Source: Lineolata rhizophorae (Eukaryota > Ascomycota > Dothideomycetes > Lineolatales > Lineolataceae). Taken from it: a stretch of 64,000 nt of DNA. The stretch is from NCBI GenBank assembly GCA_010093515.1, contig MU001681.1, positions 259,988 through 323,987 of the forward strand, read 5' to 3'. The position numbers and the translations under genes were made by a program. Positions 45,401 to 58,700 of this stretch are shown here, piece after piece; the first letter of the stretch is position 1; the number at the start of each line of letters is the position of its first letter. The notes beneath the pieces are model-generated. The model saw only the letters and a program-made list of their open reading frames with translations, searched no databases and had not been told where the DNA came from.

Positions 45401-47250
45401 CGATGGCGGAGATGACGTTGCCTCCCGAGCCATCAGCGAGGCATAGCGCAGCCAGGCCCGTCATAGCTACGCTGTCCCATGGATTATCGGGCGTCGGATG
45501 TTCCCAAAGGCACCCGGTCTCGTCGTGGACGATGCGAACATGAGCTACAAAGGCGAGGGTGTCGTTGCGTAGTAGCGCTTGACGCTGACCACGATGACGC
45601 ATGTTGATCTCGTAAATGGGGCCGTGGAAGCGTGTCCAGCCCCAGTCGGGTGAGTCAGGACAGAAACGATGCAAACAGGTCTTATGGTAGTTGACTCGCG
45701 GTTCTGCAGGATTGTATAGTACGACAGAGACCTGTGCGGCAACGGACTTCCGTTGCAGAGGAGGCTGGATGCCTTTGAGAAGAGGTAGTGGCGTCGAAAT
45801 AGGGGGTCGCTGCGATTGTTGCCGCGATTGTTTCTGGAGAAAGTTAATAGGCGTCGAGGACCCCATAGGCTCCTCGTCACTCATGGTATGGTCGCCATCG
45901 GCGCTGGCGGAGCCGCCAGATTCCGCGGTAGGCCCTGGATTTCCCGCGTCCGCCGAATTACTCTTGTCCGATTTGGCAGGCTCTTCAACATCGTCCTTTT
46001 TCATCACGCTGAGGCAGTCCACGTAGACACTGAGGTAGTCTGACTCGTTGCCTCGCGGGTAGAACTTCATCTGCCACTCATGTCCGCCGACAGTAAAGGT
46101 CGGAGACTTCATCACCAGCTCCTTGTTTGGCTTCTCACGTGTGCCGTTGAAAGGTTTGACGGTCCAGTGCATCATTCCGCTCTCGCCGGGTATATATTCG
46201 GGCTCCTCGAGCGGCGTGAAGGTCTTCTTTTGCCAGTACTCGTCTACGACATTTCATCCGACATTAGCATCAAACGCTTTCAAGCATGACGAAATGCAAC
46301 TACGCCAAAATGGCGTCGAATCAAGTCCAATAGCCGAGACAAGAAAACGGAAACTCACGATCTAAAGCCGAAACCTCCCCTGACTCCTCAATCTCCTTCA
46401 GCTCTTGCTCGTCGGGAGCGCTCTTGTCCTCCGGCAACTCCTGCCATGCGGGAACGCAGTCGTCATCGTCCGAGCTTGCAGTCGTCGCCGTGTCCTCCTC
46501 GGCCTCGTCGACGCCATCCGCCTGCGGCGGCGGCGGCGGCGGCGGAGGTGGCGCATCCTCCCCACGATTATCCTCCTGGCCACTGCCGCGCCGTGCCTGT
46601 GGCGCCGGTTCGGCATCCCCAGCCACGCCATTCGGGCCCTCATTCCGGCTCGCAGCTTCGCTACCACCGGGAGCCTCACCATTGCTGGTAGCGATGCCAT
46701 GCTGCGCCGCGCCGGCCTCGGCGGGAACAGAGCCACCGCTCTGCGTCGGCGCCCCGCCATCGCGCGTCTCCACCGCCGCGTCTTCCATTGCTGTGTCGGC
46801 CGGGACTTGTCCGTCGCGCTGCTGCGTCTCTGTGGCACCCTGCGTATTTCCATCTGTGCCGGCAGTATTCGGAATGTGCTCGTCCGCCGGAGGCGTCGGA
46901 CCCACCGGTGCGCCGTTGGCGACACGGACAGGGGCACCGGGGTCCGCTTGCGCAGGAGGAGGGGAGGCGGCGGACCGGTCGTGGTTCTGGCCGGTGTGTG
47001 GAAGGGTGTTGAGGGGCGTATCCGACTGCGTTGCCGCCGACGACATTGGGGGCGGTGTGGTTTGGGTCGAGGCGTGGAGGTGGTTCGATGTGGTCGAAGG
47101 AGGATGATGGAGCTCGTGAGATGGTTGTTGCTGTAGTGGATGTGCCTGGGTTTGCTGTGGCTCCTGGGAGGGCTGTGCTTGCTGCTCTTGCTCCGGGCCA
47201 AAGAGCAAGGGCGGCCGGTCGATGTTTGCGGTGCTAGCCGTTAGACTCAT
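42441..47250 (-). CDS. MATH / degenerate ubiquitin-protease / MORN / RING protein
   Basis: Two exons, 47250-46359 and 46243-42441, with a 115-bp intron; 1564 residues. Residues 1-290 are disordered and rich in Gln, Pro and Ala, with a run of 10 Pro. A MATH domain starts at about 320 (HWTVKPFN, TFTVGGHEWQMKFYPRGNES). It is interrupted by an acidic linker of about 100 residues and resumes with HKTCLHRFCPDSPDWGWTRF. The next block (WDSVAMTGLAALCLADGSGG) sits where USP7-type proteases have their Cys box but lacks the usual GxTCYxNS, so it is probably inactive. Proline-rich linkers follow, then a USP7-C-terminal-like segment (ILVFLKWWDPVEQTLAPIGTY), about four MORN repeats (1412-1500, such as GDAYEGAFRAGRRHGRGRM) and a C3HC4 RING (1516-1550, CRIC to CPVC). 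I infer a ubiquitin ligase or scaffold. The family is annotated in fungi as MATH and UCH domain protein. Confidence 0.88.
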
Positions 47251-49385
47251 GGCTAGCGATGTAGATATAACCTAGCGAAAGCTTTTGCTCTCAGGGAGGC
47301 TGGTTCTTGTGGTTGCTTCGTGAGGTGCGTGATAGCTTGAGCCCCTGATGATTGCCTAGTGTTCCTTCCAGGGCCGCAGCAGGAAGACTCAACGCATAAG
47401 ATCGAGGATCCAACGGTACAAATAGGGAGAGAACTCGGGCGTCACTGGCAAAAGGCGGATGCAGCGTGGCCGGTGGCGGAGTTGTGTGATGCAGGTGCGA
47501 GGAAGGCGGTGAGCAGCGGAAATTCCCAGACAACGCGCGGGACGAGAGCTCTCGGAACCCGGGACCGCAGATACGGGCTTGACTAGCGGACGTGAAGACG
47601 CAAGACACCCGGCAAGATGGCTGGTGAACTGCAACCCCGGTGCCCGTAAAATTCCGGCAACCTCAATCCAGAAGCAAAGGTAAGGGTAGAGTAAGAAGGG
47701 GGAGAGTGTCTACCGTCTGCCGTGTCGTGGCTCACGAAAAGGCAAAGACAAACTTAACGGCGGAGGCTCTGTTGCTTCTGCCTCCCGCACGGGTGCTAGT
47801 GGGGACCGCGGGTACGTGGCTCTGCGGTGCGAGAGCCGCCCGCTTCGCAGCTGCTGGGCCCGGTACGGGAAAGCTCTCAGCGCTAAACCCGCTTATCGAT
47901 GGGGGGGAGAGTGAGGGGGGCCTGTGTGACAGGGGAGCTATGGCGCACCCTGCCGCTTGCTTTTGGCAAGAGTTAAACGCAGGGATGAAGCCGAGCCGTT
48001 CGAATCGAGAACAGGAGAAGAGAGGGCGAGGTCGGAAGTTGCACCTTGGCGCGGCTGTTGACGTTGTGCAGAGAGAAGAAGATATCGGGGAAAGAAGCAA
48101 GTCGAAATGGTCGTCTAGGACGGCACTTCAACTTGTTCAGTGACACCGTTGTTTGCCCCGGTCTAGAGATGACAGCAGTGTGCACACAAGAAAAACGCAT
48201 ACGCCATCTAGCTGCATGCGCGGGTCCGTCCAAGGCTTTTTGTATGAATGAGTTAGGGGCCGCGCAGCCACCCCCGTACCGATCCTATCGCTATAGTGTT
48301 GAATCCGTCAACAAAGCCCGCCGCCAGGCTTCCACGTTTCCAGCCAGCCGACGGCCGGGCAGCTCAGCGAGAGGAGTGAGGCTGTGATTCAACCGCGGCC
48401 ATGCGCGCCCACGCAGCTATCCCTGCCACCGCCGACACCCCACAGGCGGCCGAGGGGCCTGGCGGCGCCGGCGCCGCCGCGGGGGCTGCTGGCCGGCGCG
48501 CGCAGGCGCGCTAGGGATCGTTCCCGGCGAATGAGGGCGCAAGGTTGCCTCCGTGGTACAAGGCGCCCGTGGAGCCATCTCACATGATCAGCATCTAGGC
48601 ATGCGAATGCAGCCGCCCTGCGCAGGAATTCCGATCGCGACTCATCGCAATCTGTGTGTATTTTGTCGAGGCCGGAGACGGACAGAGAAGCAGTTGTTTC
48701 ATTGTGCGCGGTGTCCCAAACAACATGCGCAGAATCGATGATGCAAAGCATTGTCGTGTTGGCTGCCTATATGTCTGGAAACCTACATGGAGAATGGAAA
48801 CATAGCACTGTGGAGAATAGAGTTTGACGTTATGCCCCTTACTAGCTTAATAGCAAGCTCTCTCATCGCCGGTCCGGACTAGTGCCCGTTGAATCGCTAT
48901 ACTCCACCAGTCCTCCGTACCCGTGCTAACGCCTAATTGTACGCGAGGTGCCACCGGTGCGGCCTCCCCTGCACAATTATTGCCTCGATGCCCGCTCCCG
49001 GCAAGCCTATGTAGGCAGACGCGTGGCTGCAGCAGCCAATCTCAAATGTCCAAAAAGCTGGGTCGCCATATTTCGCCACTGCTGGACGGCCGACAGTATC
49101 ACCTTTGCAGCTTCTGCCTAGACTTCAGCCTTCCAGTCAAGCCTGTCAGCTGTGTCGCACAACCCCCGGCTTCAAGATCTAAACGAATCTCGCCGGCTGT
49201 GCAATTTCGTCATCCCAAGGCTCCGGTCAGCTCGGCAACACGAGTGTATCTATGTACGAACATTGGCCTTGCAGCCTTATGAGTCAAAGCCTGCATTCGA
49301 AATACTTTGTGGGGTATAGCGACCCATTCGTACACTTCGTTGGGCATCAGCTAGTCGTATGGTCGATTGAAGAGGTTTGAGCTTG
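47251..49385. other. Intergenic, promoter side of MATH gene and 3' side of DHS gene
   Basis: No supported gene in 2.1 kb. GC-rich blocks at 48340-48560 give open frames on both strands without recognisable content. Confidence 0.5.
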
Positions 49386-51024
49386 TCATGCGCCACCGTT
49401 TGCGGCTTCAGATTGCTGCGCCTTCGCAAAAGTAGCCGCCACAATCAGCGGAAACGCTATCGTCGCTTCGGCATAAACCTGAACACCACGTTCAATCACC
49501 ACCAGTCAGCCAAACATGCGACAATGAGCAGAAAAAGTCGAAACTCACCTTAACATTCCGCCCATCTGACCGAATCTTTCCCCAGCTAATGGCTTCATCA
49601 GGCCTAGCCCCCGCATCGCTCCCATCAAACTCTTGGGCCGTATTAACATAAACCGCCCAATCGGCGCCATTCCGCATGAGGCACGCATTCGCGATATGAT
49701 GCTTGACCACGCCACCGCCCAATATAATCATACCCGCCTTATTCGCCTTAACCGCCAAGCCATTTATCCTCCTAATGTCGTCAACGATATCGATCCTCAA
49801 CTGCTTCGGCGAAGCCTTGTACGTATGAAAGTAAAGCATGTCACCCAGGCTCCCGTCCGTGAGCGCGGGACAAAACACCGGAATGCCGTTGCGCCACGCC
49901 CAATACAGCACGGAAGACTCGTCGTTGACTTCCTTGCCGAGCCGGGCGGTGACCCTGGACGGCGTCCACCGCAGGACCTCGTCTTCCTCGATTTCGCCCC
50001 GTTTCCACCGCTCCAGGCTCTCCTCCTGCTCGCCCAGCATCGCGTCCAACACGGGCTCGACCCAGTCTTCGAACGCGCAGTAGTTGTCGTTCGGCACCAC
50101 TAGGTTGCCGATCCTGTTCATGCCTTTTGCGCGCAGCGCGGCGCCCGCGTTTCGCGTAAAGCTGCCTAGGTAGTAGGTTGGCGCTAGACACTTGATGATG
50201 TCCTCTTCGACGCCGCCGGCCGTGGTTACAATGGCAGACACGTGCTTGTGTTGGACGAGGTAACGGAGAGTAGAACGTAGGCCGGAGGAGATTAGGTTCG
50301 AGGTGTAGCCGAGGAAGATGGTGGGGCGCGCTGAGGTATCAGGGTCCCGATAAGTGTGCTGTGGAAACAAATGTTAAGCTGGTGCTTTATANNNNNNNNN
50401 NAAAAAAGCCCCGAGCAGTACATCGCCATGAGCGCAAATGAAACAAACGAACGTCAATTGCGCTTGTCCGCCGAATGATTCTGCGTTCTCCTTGAAGCCC
50501 CCAAAGCATCAAAAACCTCGACATCTCCAACACATCACTACCCAACAGACGCTCACCCTCCCCCATCCCCCTCCCAAAAAAAACCCCCCCAAAAAAACCA
50601 AAAAAAACCAAAAAAGAGAGAGAAAGAGAGGGAGAGAGAGAGAGACAGAGATAGAGAGAAAGAGAGAAAGAGAACCAAAAAAAACCGCACCCACCATCTC
50701 CTCGACAATGTCGACCGCCTCGGCCAGCGCGCTCGCCTGGAACCCCATGGTGGCCATGCCGCCGAGCAGCTCGCGCACCGAGACGTCGCGGCCGGCGAAG
50801 GCGTCGAACTCGGGCCCGGCCACGCGCCGCGCGTCCGCGGGCACGGCCTCGGACGGCCTGAGCACCGCGGCCGCGGCGGCGGCATGGTTGGGCGCGGCCG
50901 GGGGGGGTTCCGTCGGTGTGGGCGTGGGCGTGGGTGTGGATGCGGGGTGTTGTTGTTGGGGCGGCGCGGGGGGCGATGCGGTGGGTTGGGCGGTGTTGTT
51001 TTGGGCTGTGGTGGTGGTGGGCAT
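49386..51024 (-). CDS. DYS1: Deoxyhypusine synthase
   Basis: Three exons, 51024-50695, 50358-49549 and 49478-49386, with introns of 336 bp (containing the assembly gap) and 70 bp; 410 residues. The enzyme moves the aminobutyl group of spermidine to one lysine of eIF5A, the first step of hypusine formation. Conserved blocks are all present: [67 protein letters not shown] and [20 protein letters not shown] with the active-site lysine K371. The join [18 protein letters not shown] aligns with other fungal enzymes without a gap, so the N-run hides no coding sequence. I chose the ATG at 51024; an upstream in-frame ATG (51120) would add 32 residues. The N-terminal 50 residues are a Thr/Pro/Ala-rich extension ([12 protein letters not shown]). 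Confidence 0.93.
50392..50401. other. Assembly gap (10 N)
   Basis: Ten N inside the first intron of the deoxyhypusine synthase gene. The true length is unknown. Confidence 0.99.
50615..50673. repeat. GA-rich low-complexity tract in a DHS intron
   Basis: GAGAGAAAGAGAGGGAGAGA-like sequence, preceded by A/C homopolymers (50581-50614). On the coding (minus) strand it is a long pyrimidine tract inside intron 1. It probably explains the assembly gap 210 bp away. Confidence 0.85.
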
Positions 51025-54000
51025 TGGGCTGGGTTGTTTGGGGGTGCTGGTGGAAAGAGGGCAAAGGGGCAGTTTGCGTGCGTCGGGATGTCGGGTGGGT
51101 GGGACGTCTAGCTCTTCCACTTTGCTAGACGTGGACGTCGGAGGGTGTTACGGGTAAAAGAAAAACTGATCTATTTATTAGAAGTTTGCTTCAACGGGGA
51201 GTAGATCTTATAGGCGGGAATCTCCGCTGGGGCTGCTGGTCATGGATAGCGGATTTCTTGGGCCTGTTGGTCGGTTGCCATCGGTTGGCTGCCATTGGTT
51301 AAAGCATGAAAATTAGGACCAAACCCTCAAACGGCGCACTGGTCACGTCCATAGTACGGTACGTTTTTCCGAGAATCTCAAATTAGACACGCCGCTATAT
51401 TTCGAAGGGGCCGGCTCACACTAGCTATTTTGCTTCGCTAACGGAGTCGGCTGTGGGGAAACATGCCCAAAGAAGGTTTTTAGGCGCGCATAATTTCGAT
51501 CCGTCTCGACGCGTAGAGGATGGGCGTATCAGCTATGGTTTGTCCATTCGCATGTCTCTCCTGGACCATTGTACCCCGGATTGTGATCTATGGCACAAAG
51601 GCATTGTGAGTAGCATACAATTGAGGCCTGCAGAAGTTTCAAAAAGGACGTTTTGTTCCCAGGGAACGAACCGCAAATACCTCGAAGCCGGCCCACTTCG
51701 AAAACTGAAAGCGGAGGGTATGAATGGAGATGACGCTAGTGGAAGTTCCCACCGAAATCCCATGACCGATACCACAGTAGGTGCTCCCGTGATGGGCCAT
51801 TCACTCTTATCACTCACTCCTGTCATATTCTCGGCACAGCCAACCTTGATAAGCATCTAGGATTCAAATGGCCACTGGGGCGGGTGAAGCCACGCAAGCC
51901 GGAGAGTTTTGAGGACGTGCCGTCAACAAATAGTCCACGGTTGCAGACGTCCGCTAAGGTTACTACCACGGCTTCCAGCGGGGATCAGCACCAAGGAGTC
52001 CGCGGACTGCTTTGGCGCGTTAATAAGCTGCACAGGTACCATGTGCGAACGGACGCCGGCGGTTTAGGCGGAAGCCAGTTGGAAAGCGCCTGTTCCGCAT
52101 CGCAGAGCACCGAGGAAACCAACCGCCTTCAGCCTTGCCGCTCCCATACCCGAGCGAATGCCGAAATTCTCGGGCATTTCCAGCAAGCGCCCGGACCGTG
52201 CGGAGCAGCACGCGCATCTGACACAGGGAGGGCGTTTCAGCGGGAAAGGCGTGCGGCTGCGGGTCCCGCCCGCGACTTTTCCCAATCGGCCGTTTCGCCA
52301 TGTCGCATCGGACCGGGGCATTTTATGTACAACCCCCCCTAACCCTGTTCGTTCCGTCCCGGACGGAGAGCAGCCATGGACGCCGCAAAACCGGAAAGCG
52401 GCCTCCCCAACCGCAGTGTCGTAGCGGCCTATGTTAGCGCTGTACATAGCACTAGGCCGCGACGCCCTAAAAATGCAAACGAGGGCCGGAGCGGAAAACC
52501 CGTGATCGCCGTTCTTCCATGGTTGCGCTGCTGTATGCACATAAGTATGCACATTATGCGGTCTGCCCAGCGGGTTCGTGCGGCGGCACAAATACCGACG
52601 TGTGTACGCAGCGTCATCTACGCCTGGAGCCGGGAACCAAAGGGTCTACCGACTGTCATACATACGTGGTATGTACATATGTGCACCACTGCGTACGGAG
52701 TAGTATGTCAACGAGAAGCGCGAACCAAGACCCACACAACGGCACGATCGATACCGAGTACATACATACTACTATGTACTTCCCGCTCCTCCTCCATACA
52801 TACGTAGTAGGTAAGCCCGCGACCCCCCCGCCTAGTCCCGCCCACCCGCGTGCCGGCCGCACCCCAACCAGTCCTTGTCCGGGGCGCCAGCCTGGACCCC
52901 ATCTCGAACGGCGCGGCCAATTAGCCGACGCTCGTAGCGGAAGGCGGGCCCTTTTTCTTTCTTTCTTTTTTTTTTTTTGGTCTCTCGTTGCTGCCGCCCG
53001 CCCCCCGTCGCCGGCGGGTCGGGGATCTGGAGTTTTGGGGCTGGGGGAGGGCGGTGCTTTTTTGTATGCGCTGTGAAGGCATGCTGTAGGTGGTGGATCT
53101 GAAGCATTCTGCGGGAATGGGTGGTGGGTTTGTGGTTGAGGGGGAGAGTGCTAGGGCTGGTACGGTTGGAGGGGGAGAGGTGGAGGAGGTGGCGGATGTG
53201 GATGTGGTCTGCCGGCGGGTTGTTTGTTGGTCGTGTCCCGCTGAAATTTTGTAAAGTTTGTTTCTGTTCGACCGGGCGCCGACGCACGCTTTTGTGCGCG
53301 TGTGTGTGTGTATGTGTGTGTGTATGTGTGTGTGTGCGGGTGTGTATTTTCGGGCGGCCCGGTAAGGTTTGGTCCGCTAGCTACGTGCGATGACTTTGGC
53401 GGGATGCGCAGCTCCTGACGAGGGCCTGATGGCGCCCGACGTTTTGAACGCGCCAGAGGATTTTGATGTCTGTGCCGCGGGTCGGATGGAGCATGGGGCG
53501 CCGATGACGACTCGATAAGGAGAGGCGCGCACGCACGTGAAGGCGTAGATTCGGTCTAAACGTGGGAGAGTGGATGTCTCGAACTGGCAGACAAGCCTCA
53601 AGCCTGGGGGTCCTGTCGGAAACAAGAGGTTTGCTTTGCTGGCTGGCGCTTGGCTGTGTGTGGGTTTGCATCCCGGCAGCAGGTTGGCTGCGGTGGAGAG
53701 TGTCGCACGCCGTGACCCGCGAGAAGAACCGTTGCCGGGGCCCCGGTGGTCCTGCCTATGTATGCCGAGTCGGGGCCTGCGGGCAAGTGTGGGCGTTCGA
53801 AAGGGCCAAAGCCAAGCTTGCAGGGCCCCGGCCGTCCTGGGCCTGCTGCACTTTCGATCCCGTCCATCTTGTCCTTGCGCTACCTACGCTTGCACCCACA
53901 ACCTGCTAAGCACCAGCCCGCCCTTTTCTCCTTCGCCAGCCGCGCCGCCGTGCTCTGGGGCGAGCAGCGTTGCCCTCCGGACGGACTCCTGCGGCCGGCT

Positions 54001-55727
54001 CCAGCGGCCTTGCAGCCGCACCGCAGGCACGCGCAGCCCCCCCCGTCCTTCTCGCGTCCGCTTGACGTGCAGCGGCGGCCCGTCCTCTCGTTCCCCGTCC
54101 ATTACTAGGCCGCTTGACACATCTGACGGGCCATCGCTACGCCCGAGTTGCTGCTGCCCTCGCTTCACCTCTTCCGCAGCCCGTCGGCACCTTCTTCACC
54201 ACCACTACCACCACCACCACCACCACCGCACGGCCGCAGATCCCGTGACGCGAGCCGTCCCTTGGCGGCCTTTCGAGATCGCTTGACGCCACTTTCCCAC
54301 CCCCGGACCTCGCTCTCGCCTTCGCATCCGTCCATCTTCCATCTCTGCCTGGCTTTCCCGCCGACGGCGCCAATCTCGGCCTTCGTCCGCGTGCAGCTCG
54401 CGCCTTGCCGCCCGCAACTCGATTGCGCCCTTCTGCGCGAGGCGTGCGTTGCATTTGCCCCTCCGTCCTTCAGACCACGGACCACGGACCACGGGACGAC
54501 GCTCCGCTACCGACGCTCTCGAGAGGCGTTCGACGAGGTTTGTCCCCTTTGCGCCTCCTGCCTACATCGCACCGGCCCAGCCGACGCTTCGCCGTGCCTG
54601 AACCGGCCGCCTCCACCTCCACGCCCGGGCCGCCAGGCCCTTCTCACCACGTAGTTTCATCTCGTGCACGGCTCGTGGCCAGGGTATTTACCGTTGCTTA
54701 CGCAGAGAGGATAACAAGGCACGTGGCTGTTGGCTCCCCCCGTTTCCGTCGCGGCTGCATACGCGCGACGGCCGAAAACCCGCCCGGCCGACCGGGGAAA
54801 AACCTCGCCCATCTCGTCCATCGTCGTCTACTCGCGTCCCCGATCCTCAGATCGACGGGCGAAAAGGGCCAAGCCGCCTCGCGCTCCCCAGGCCGACTGC
54901 GACGCAGAACGCAGGCAGCCCAGCCACTCGCGTCCCCACGGGACCGCGCCCAGCCCTGTGCTCTCGCCTCTCTCGAATCGGGGAAGGGGAGGGGGTTCCA
55001 CCCGGATCGGGGAGGGGGGGTGTGTGCGTGCTGAGGCGCGGGCGGCGCCCCATCTGGCAACCCTTTTCCGTGCAAGGCCCGAGCCACACGGCCGGGGTGA
55101 GTGTGTGGGGGGCGGTGGCTAGTGCGCCTGCCCGCTTTTTTCGTCGCGCGCCCAGCCCCGGGACCCCCGGGCCGCCCGCCAGGGCCCTCGCCGGCAGCCA
55201 AGCCGCGAACCGACACACGCGCGCCTTTGCCGGACGCCAGCACCGGGCCCGTTGCGCGCTAGTCCGCCCCGGGGCATCCAAGCGACCGGCCCGCGGCGCG
55301 CCTGCGCGCACTCTGCATCGCCGTGCTGCTGCGCGCGCCTCGCCAACCGCAGCACTTCGCCTGCTCCAGGCGCTCGCGCTTGCCTCGTAGGGCCTGTGCG
55401 ACCTTCGCGCCTCGCCATCCTTCCTTGGCCTGCGTGTTGCGGCGCGAGGGAAACCGGCAATCTTTTTCCTCTTTGCTACCTCTGCACGAGCCGGCTGGTT
55501 GTTCCGCTGCTGTGCCTGTACGGTCTGCTGTGCCTGTACGGTCTGCGCAACAAGCCCTTCTCTTCTGCCGCGTGGTACCGCCCGTTCCGCCGGTACCATC
55601 TTTTCCCTCGATCCCATTCTCTCCCTCGCCGCCTTTGCATTCGGACCGCGCCTGACCAGGCATGACGAGAGGCTCGCCCGCGGTGGACTGGACATTCTAA
55701 CTGGGACGACCGTCGAACGAGCAGGAC
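51025..55727. other. 4.7 kb region between divergent DHS and SNT1-like genes
   Basis: It should contain both promoters and a long leader for the SNT1-like gene. Pyrimidine-rich, GC-rich DNA dominates 53850-55727. At 52500-52820 several CATACATACG/TACGTATG-like palindromic strings cluster with a TACGGAGTA at 52694. No gene is supported: the open frames are low-complexity and overlap on both strands. Confidence 0.5.
53300..53336. repeat. GT microsatellite with TATG interruptions
   Basis: TGTGTGTGTGTATGTGTGTG-type tract of about 37 bp. Z-DNA-prone dinucleotide repeat in the intergenic region. Confidence 0.85.
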
Positions 55728-58700
55728 ATGGCGTCGCGGTTCTCGAGCGACTCCCGCTACAGGGATCGCTCGCCGCCGCCGCCGCCGTATCGAGACAGGA
55801 GGCAGTCCACGGCGTCGCACAGTGGAGCTGCTGCTGGCGGAAGCGGGCTTGGGGGTGGTGTGGGTGGCGGCGGCGGTGGCGGCAGCGGCGGTGGCGTGAA
55901 CTTCTCGTCACGCAACAGCGACGCGGGCTCGTCTTCCGGCCGAGATGTCCCGCGCGGGCCGAAGGCGGACTCGCGCGGCATGGGGCCCTCGGGCGGAGGG
56001 ACCAGCTCGTCGATACCGCCTCCGTCAGGCCCACGTGGTAGAGGCAGTGGGTTTTCGGGCCAGCTGAGAGACGCGCCGCCGCTGTCGGAGTCGCGGTGGC
56101 GGCCTGATCGGGACCGCGACCGTGACCGCGACCGAGACCGTGATCGAGATCGAGACCGAGATCGAGACAGGGATCGCGACCGGCACCCCATAGATCGGGA
56201 TAGGGATCGCGACCGACACCCTATAGACAGGGAACGAGAACCTCGCCGCGATCGCGACCGCGACAGAGACCGCGACAGAGAACGAGACCGCGAGCGTGAT
56301 GGCCCGAGGGATAGAGACCGGGACCGGGATCGCGACGGTGACGGCATGCGTGGCTATGATCGCTTTCCGGACAGGAGGACTTCACCTAGAGCACGCTCGC
56401 CGGGGCGTGATAGCCGAGACTCACGAGACAATTATGCGCCGCGGGAGCTGGACATCAGCCGCGCGCAGCGGAATTCGAGAGATGGACCGCCATCAGCTGG
56501 ATCGACCTACTCGGACCCGCCGTTGGGAAGTGCGTCGTTTGGTCGCGCAGGATTTGGGCGTGGTCGGGGTCGCGGCGACACGTGGGACCGCTCGCGCGGT
56601 CGCGGAGCCTATCCCGATGATACGTTCCGCCCGAGGAGTCGATCGCCGCGCGCACCGCGTCGAGACAAGGACGACCGAGACTTCGACCGCCGCGACGACC
56701 GCCGGTTTGGCGGGCGCCACGACGACGACAGGCGGGTTTTTCGCGACGCGCTGGATCGGGATCGCGAGCGAGACAGAGAGAGAAACAGGGAGGATAGGGA
56801 GCGCGAACGCCTTCCCCGCGAGCGAGAAACGGAGCGAGACTTGCGCGCGGACCGGGACCGAGACGGAGACCGCGCAAGGCCTCGTGAGCAGAGATTTCAA
56901 TCAAACGCTGATTCCCGACACGAAGGATCTACCGTGGTGCCGACGACGCCGCATCCCCAGCCGTCACATGCGTCTGAGCGTGGCGCCGGCTCCGATGCCG
57001 GTCGCGATCACGAGCCTTCAAGGCGCGCGTCGGTTGCATTGGAGGCAGGGCAGATCAAGCAAACACCTGGCCGCCGCGAGAGCGAGAAGCAGACGGACCT
57101 GTTTGCGAGCAGATTGGAGACGTCAAGGGAAAAGTACGTGCATCGTGGTTCGCCGCCGTTGCAGGTCACTGTGCCTGCCTTCGGCTCCATCCCTTTCGCT
57201 CAGCCGGCAAGGCCGCAGTCGAATGTGTGGAAGGCTCCGCAGCCCGAGGCGAAGCCGCAGGTCCCCCAGCAATCGGCTCCTGCTGTTTCGCCTTCGGCGC
57301 CGCCACCTGCGCAGCAGCAGGCCGCGCGAGCTCCCCCAACGGCTCCGAAGGCATTGGTGGTGCAGCCGCCGACTGGGCCGAAAGCGGACCGTGTCGAGAG
57401 GTCGAGTGTCGAGGCACCGGCCAAAGAAGGGATGAGCAAGCTTGAAGAGGGAGTGAGCAAGACTACCATTCATAGTTCTGCTAGCCCCGCCGAAGACAGT
57501 TCCTCTACGCAAGCGAGGCGGTCGATCGAGCCGCCGACCGCACCCGCGGCTATCCGCCAAGCGTCGGTTGGACCTCAGGGTCCTAGTGCTCGTCCTATCT
57601 CGTCGCCTCAACTCTATGGGAAGGCTCCGCCAACTGCGCCGGCTGGGGCCACGCGGGACGGCTCTCCGGCTACTGGTGCCGTTCCGCCATCTGGTCCGCG
57701 TGCCCTGAGCGCCACCTCACCCAAAGGCATTCCGGCCAACGTTCCCACGGGCCCAAAGGCCGACAGGGGGTTGCCTATGGCTCCCCGTGTACAGCAACAT
57801 GCGCCCTTCGGCCCGCCCACCGCACCCCGTGGGGCGCCGCAGCTTGGGGCGCCGCTCAAGAGCAACCAGTGGGTGCGCCCTGGCGCGCCGCCGTACGTCC
57901 CGCGCCCGCCCGTCGTGCCGGCCAAGCGCGACGCCCCCGCTCTCGCTCCCGAGGAGCGGATGTACGCGGGCCCGTGGGGGGTACCTTCCCGTGCGTCATC
58001 AGAGCGAGCCCCGAGCCACGAGGACGGCGCGGGCCAGTCTGGTTTTAAGAAAATCAAGAGCGAGACGGACATGGAGAAGGTGAAGGAGGTGGCGGCGAAG
58101 GAGAACGAGGCGCGCGCGCAGGGTGCGGGCAAGAAGCAGGGGTCCGCCGCGCCGGAGGCTGTCGCGGAGGAGCCCAGCAAGGAGCGCGAGAGCCCCGCGC
58201 GCGTCCAGCAAGGCGCGGACGCGCAGATGGCGGAAAAGGATGCACTTGTCGAGGAAGGCGAGGCGCGAGCGTCTACGGCGCCGGTTCAGCCGAGCATCGA
58301 GTCGGCGGAGACGCAGCAGCAGCGCGTGGACGAGGACGTGGTGATGAGCTCGGACGAAGAAGAGGAGGACGAGGACGACTTCGAGGACGAGGACGAGCGG
58401 TTCGAGGCCAACCAGGCAAAGTTCCAGCGCGACAAGGCGCTGCTCGAAGCCAAGCTCGTCGACCTCAGCCTCCGGGAGTACCGCGCTCACACGCCGCTGC
58501 GCCATCTCGACGCCCTGGCGCGCATCACGCCTGGCAATCTCCCGACCGAGCTCGGGTCGCCGACAGAGGCTCGGCCCCGCGCTTCGGCGTCCCCGGTTGC
58601 GGCGAAGAAGTCCCCCGTTGTTGCGGAGAGACCGTTACCTCTGGCGGCGGCGGCGGCGGCGGCAGCAGCAGCGGCGCCGCAGCCGGCACAGCCGCAGCCG

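Noticed and set aside
46405-47136. Plus-strand open frames over the first MATH-gene exon
   Set aside because: Simple Gly/Arg/Val-rich shadows of the disordered N-terminal coding sequence on the other strand.
52500-52820. Palindromic CATACATACG/TACGTATG strings as ends of a mobile element
   Set aside because: No paired terminal repeats, target duplication or coding content around them.
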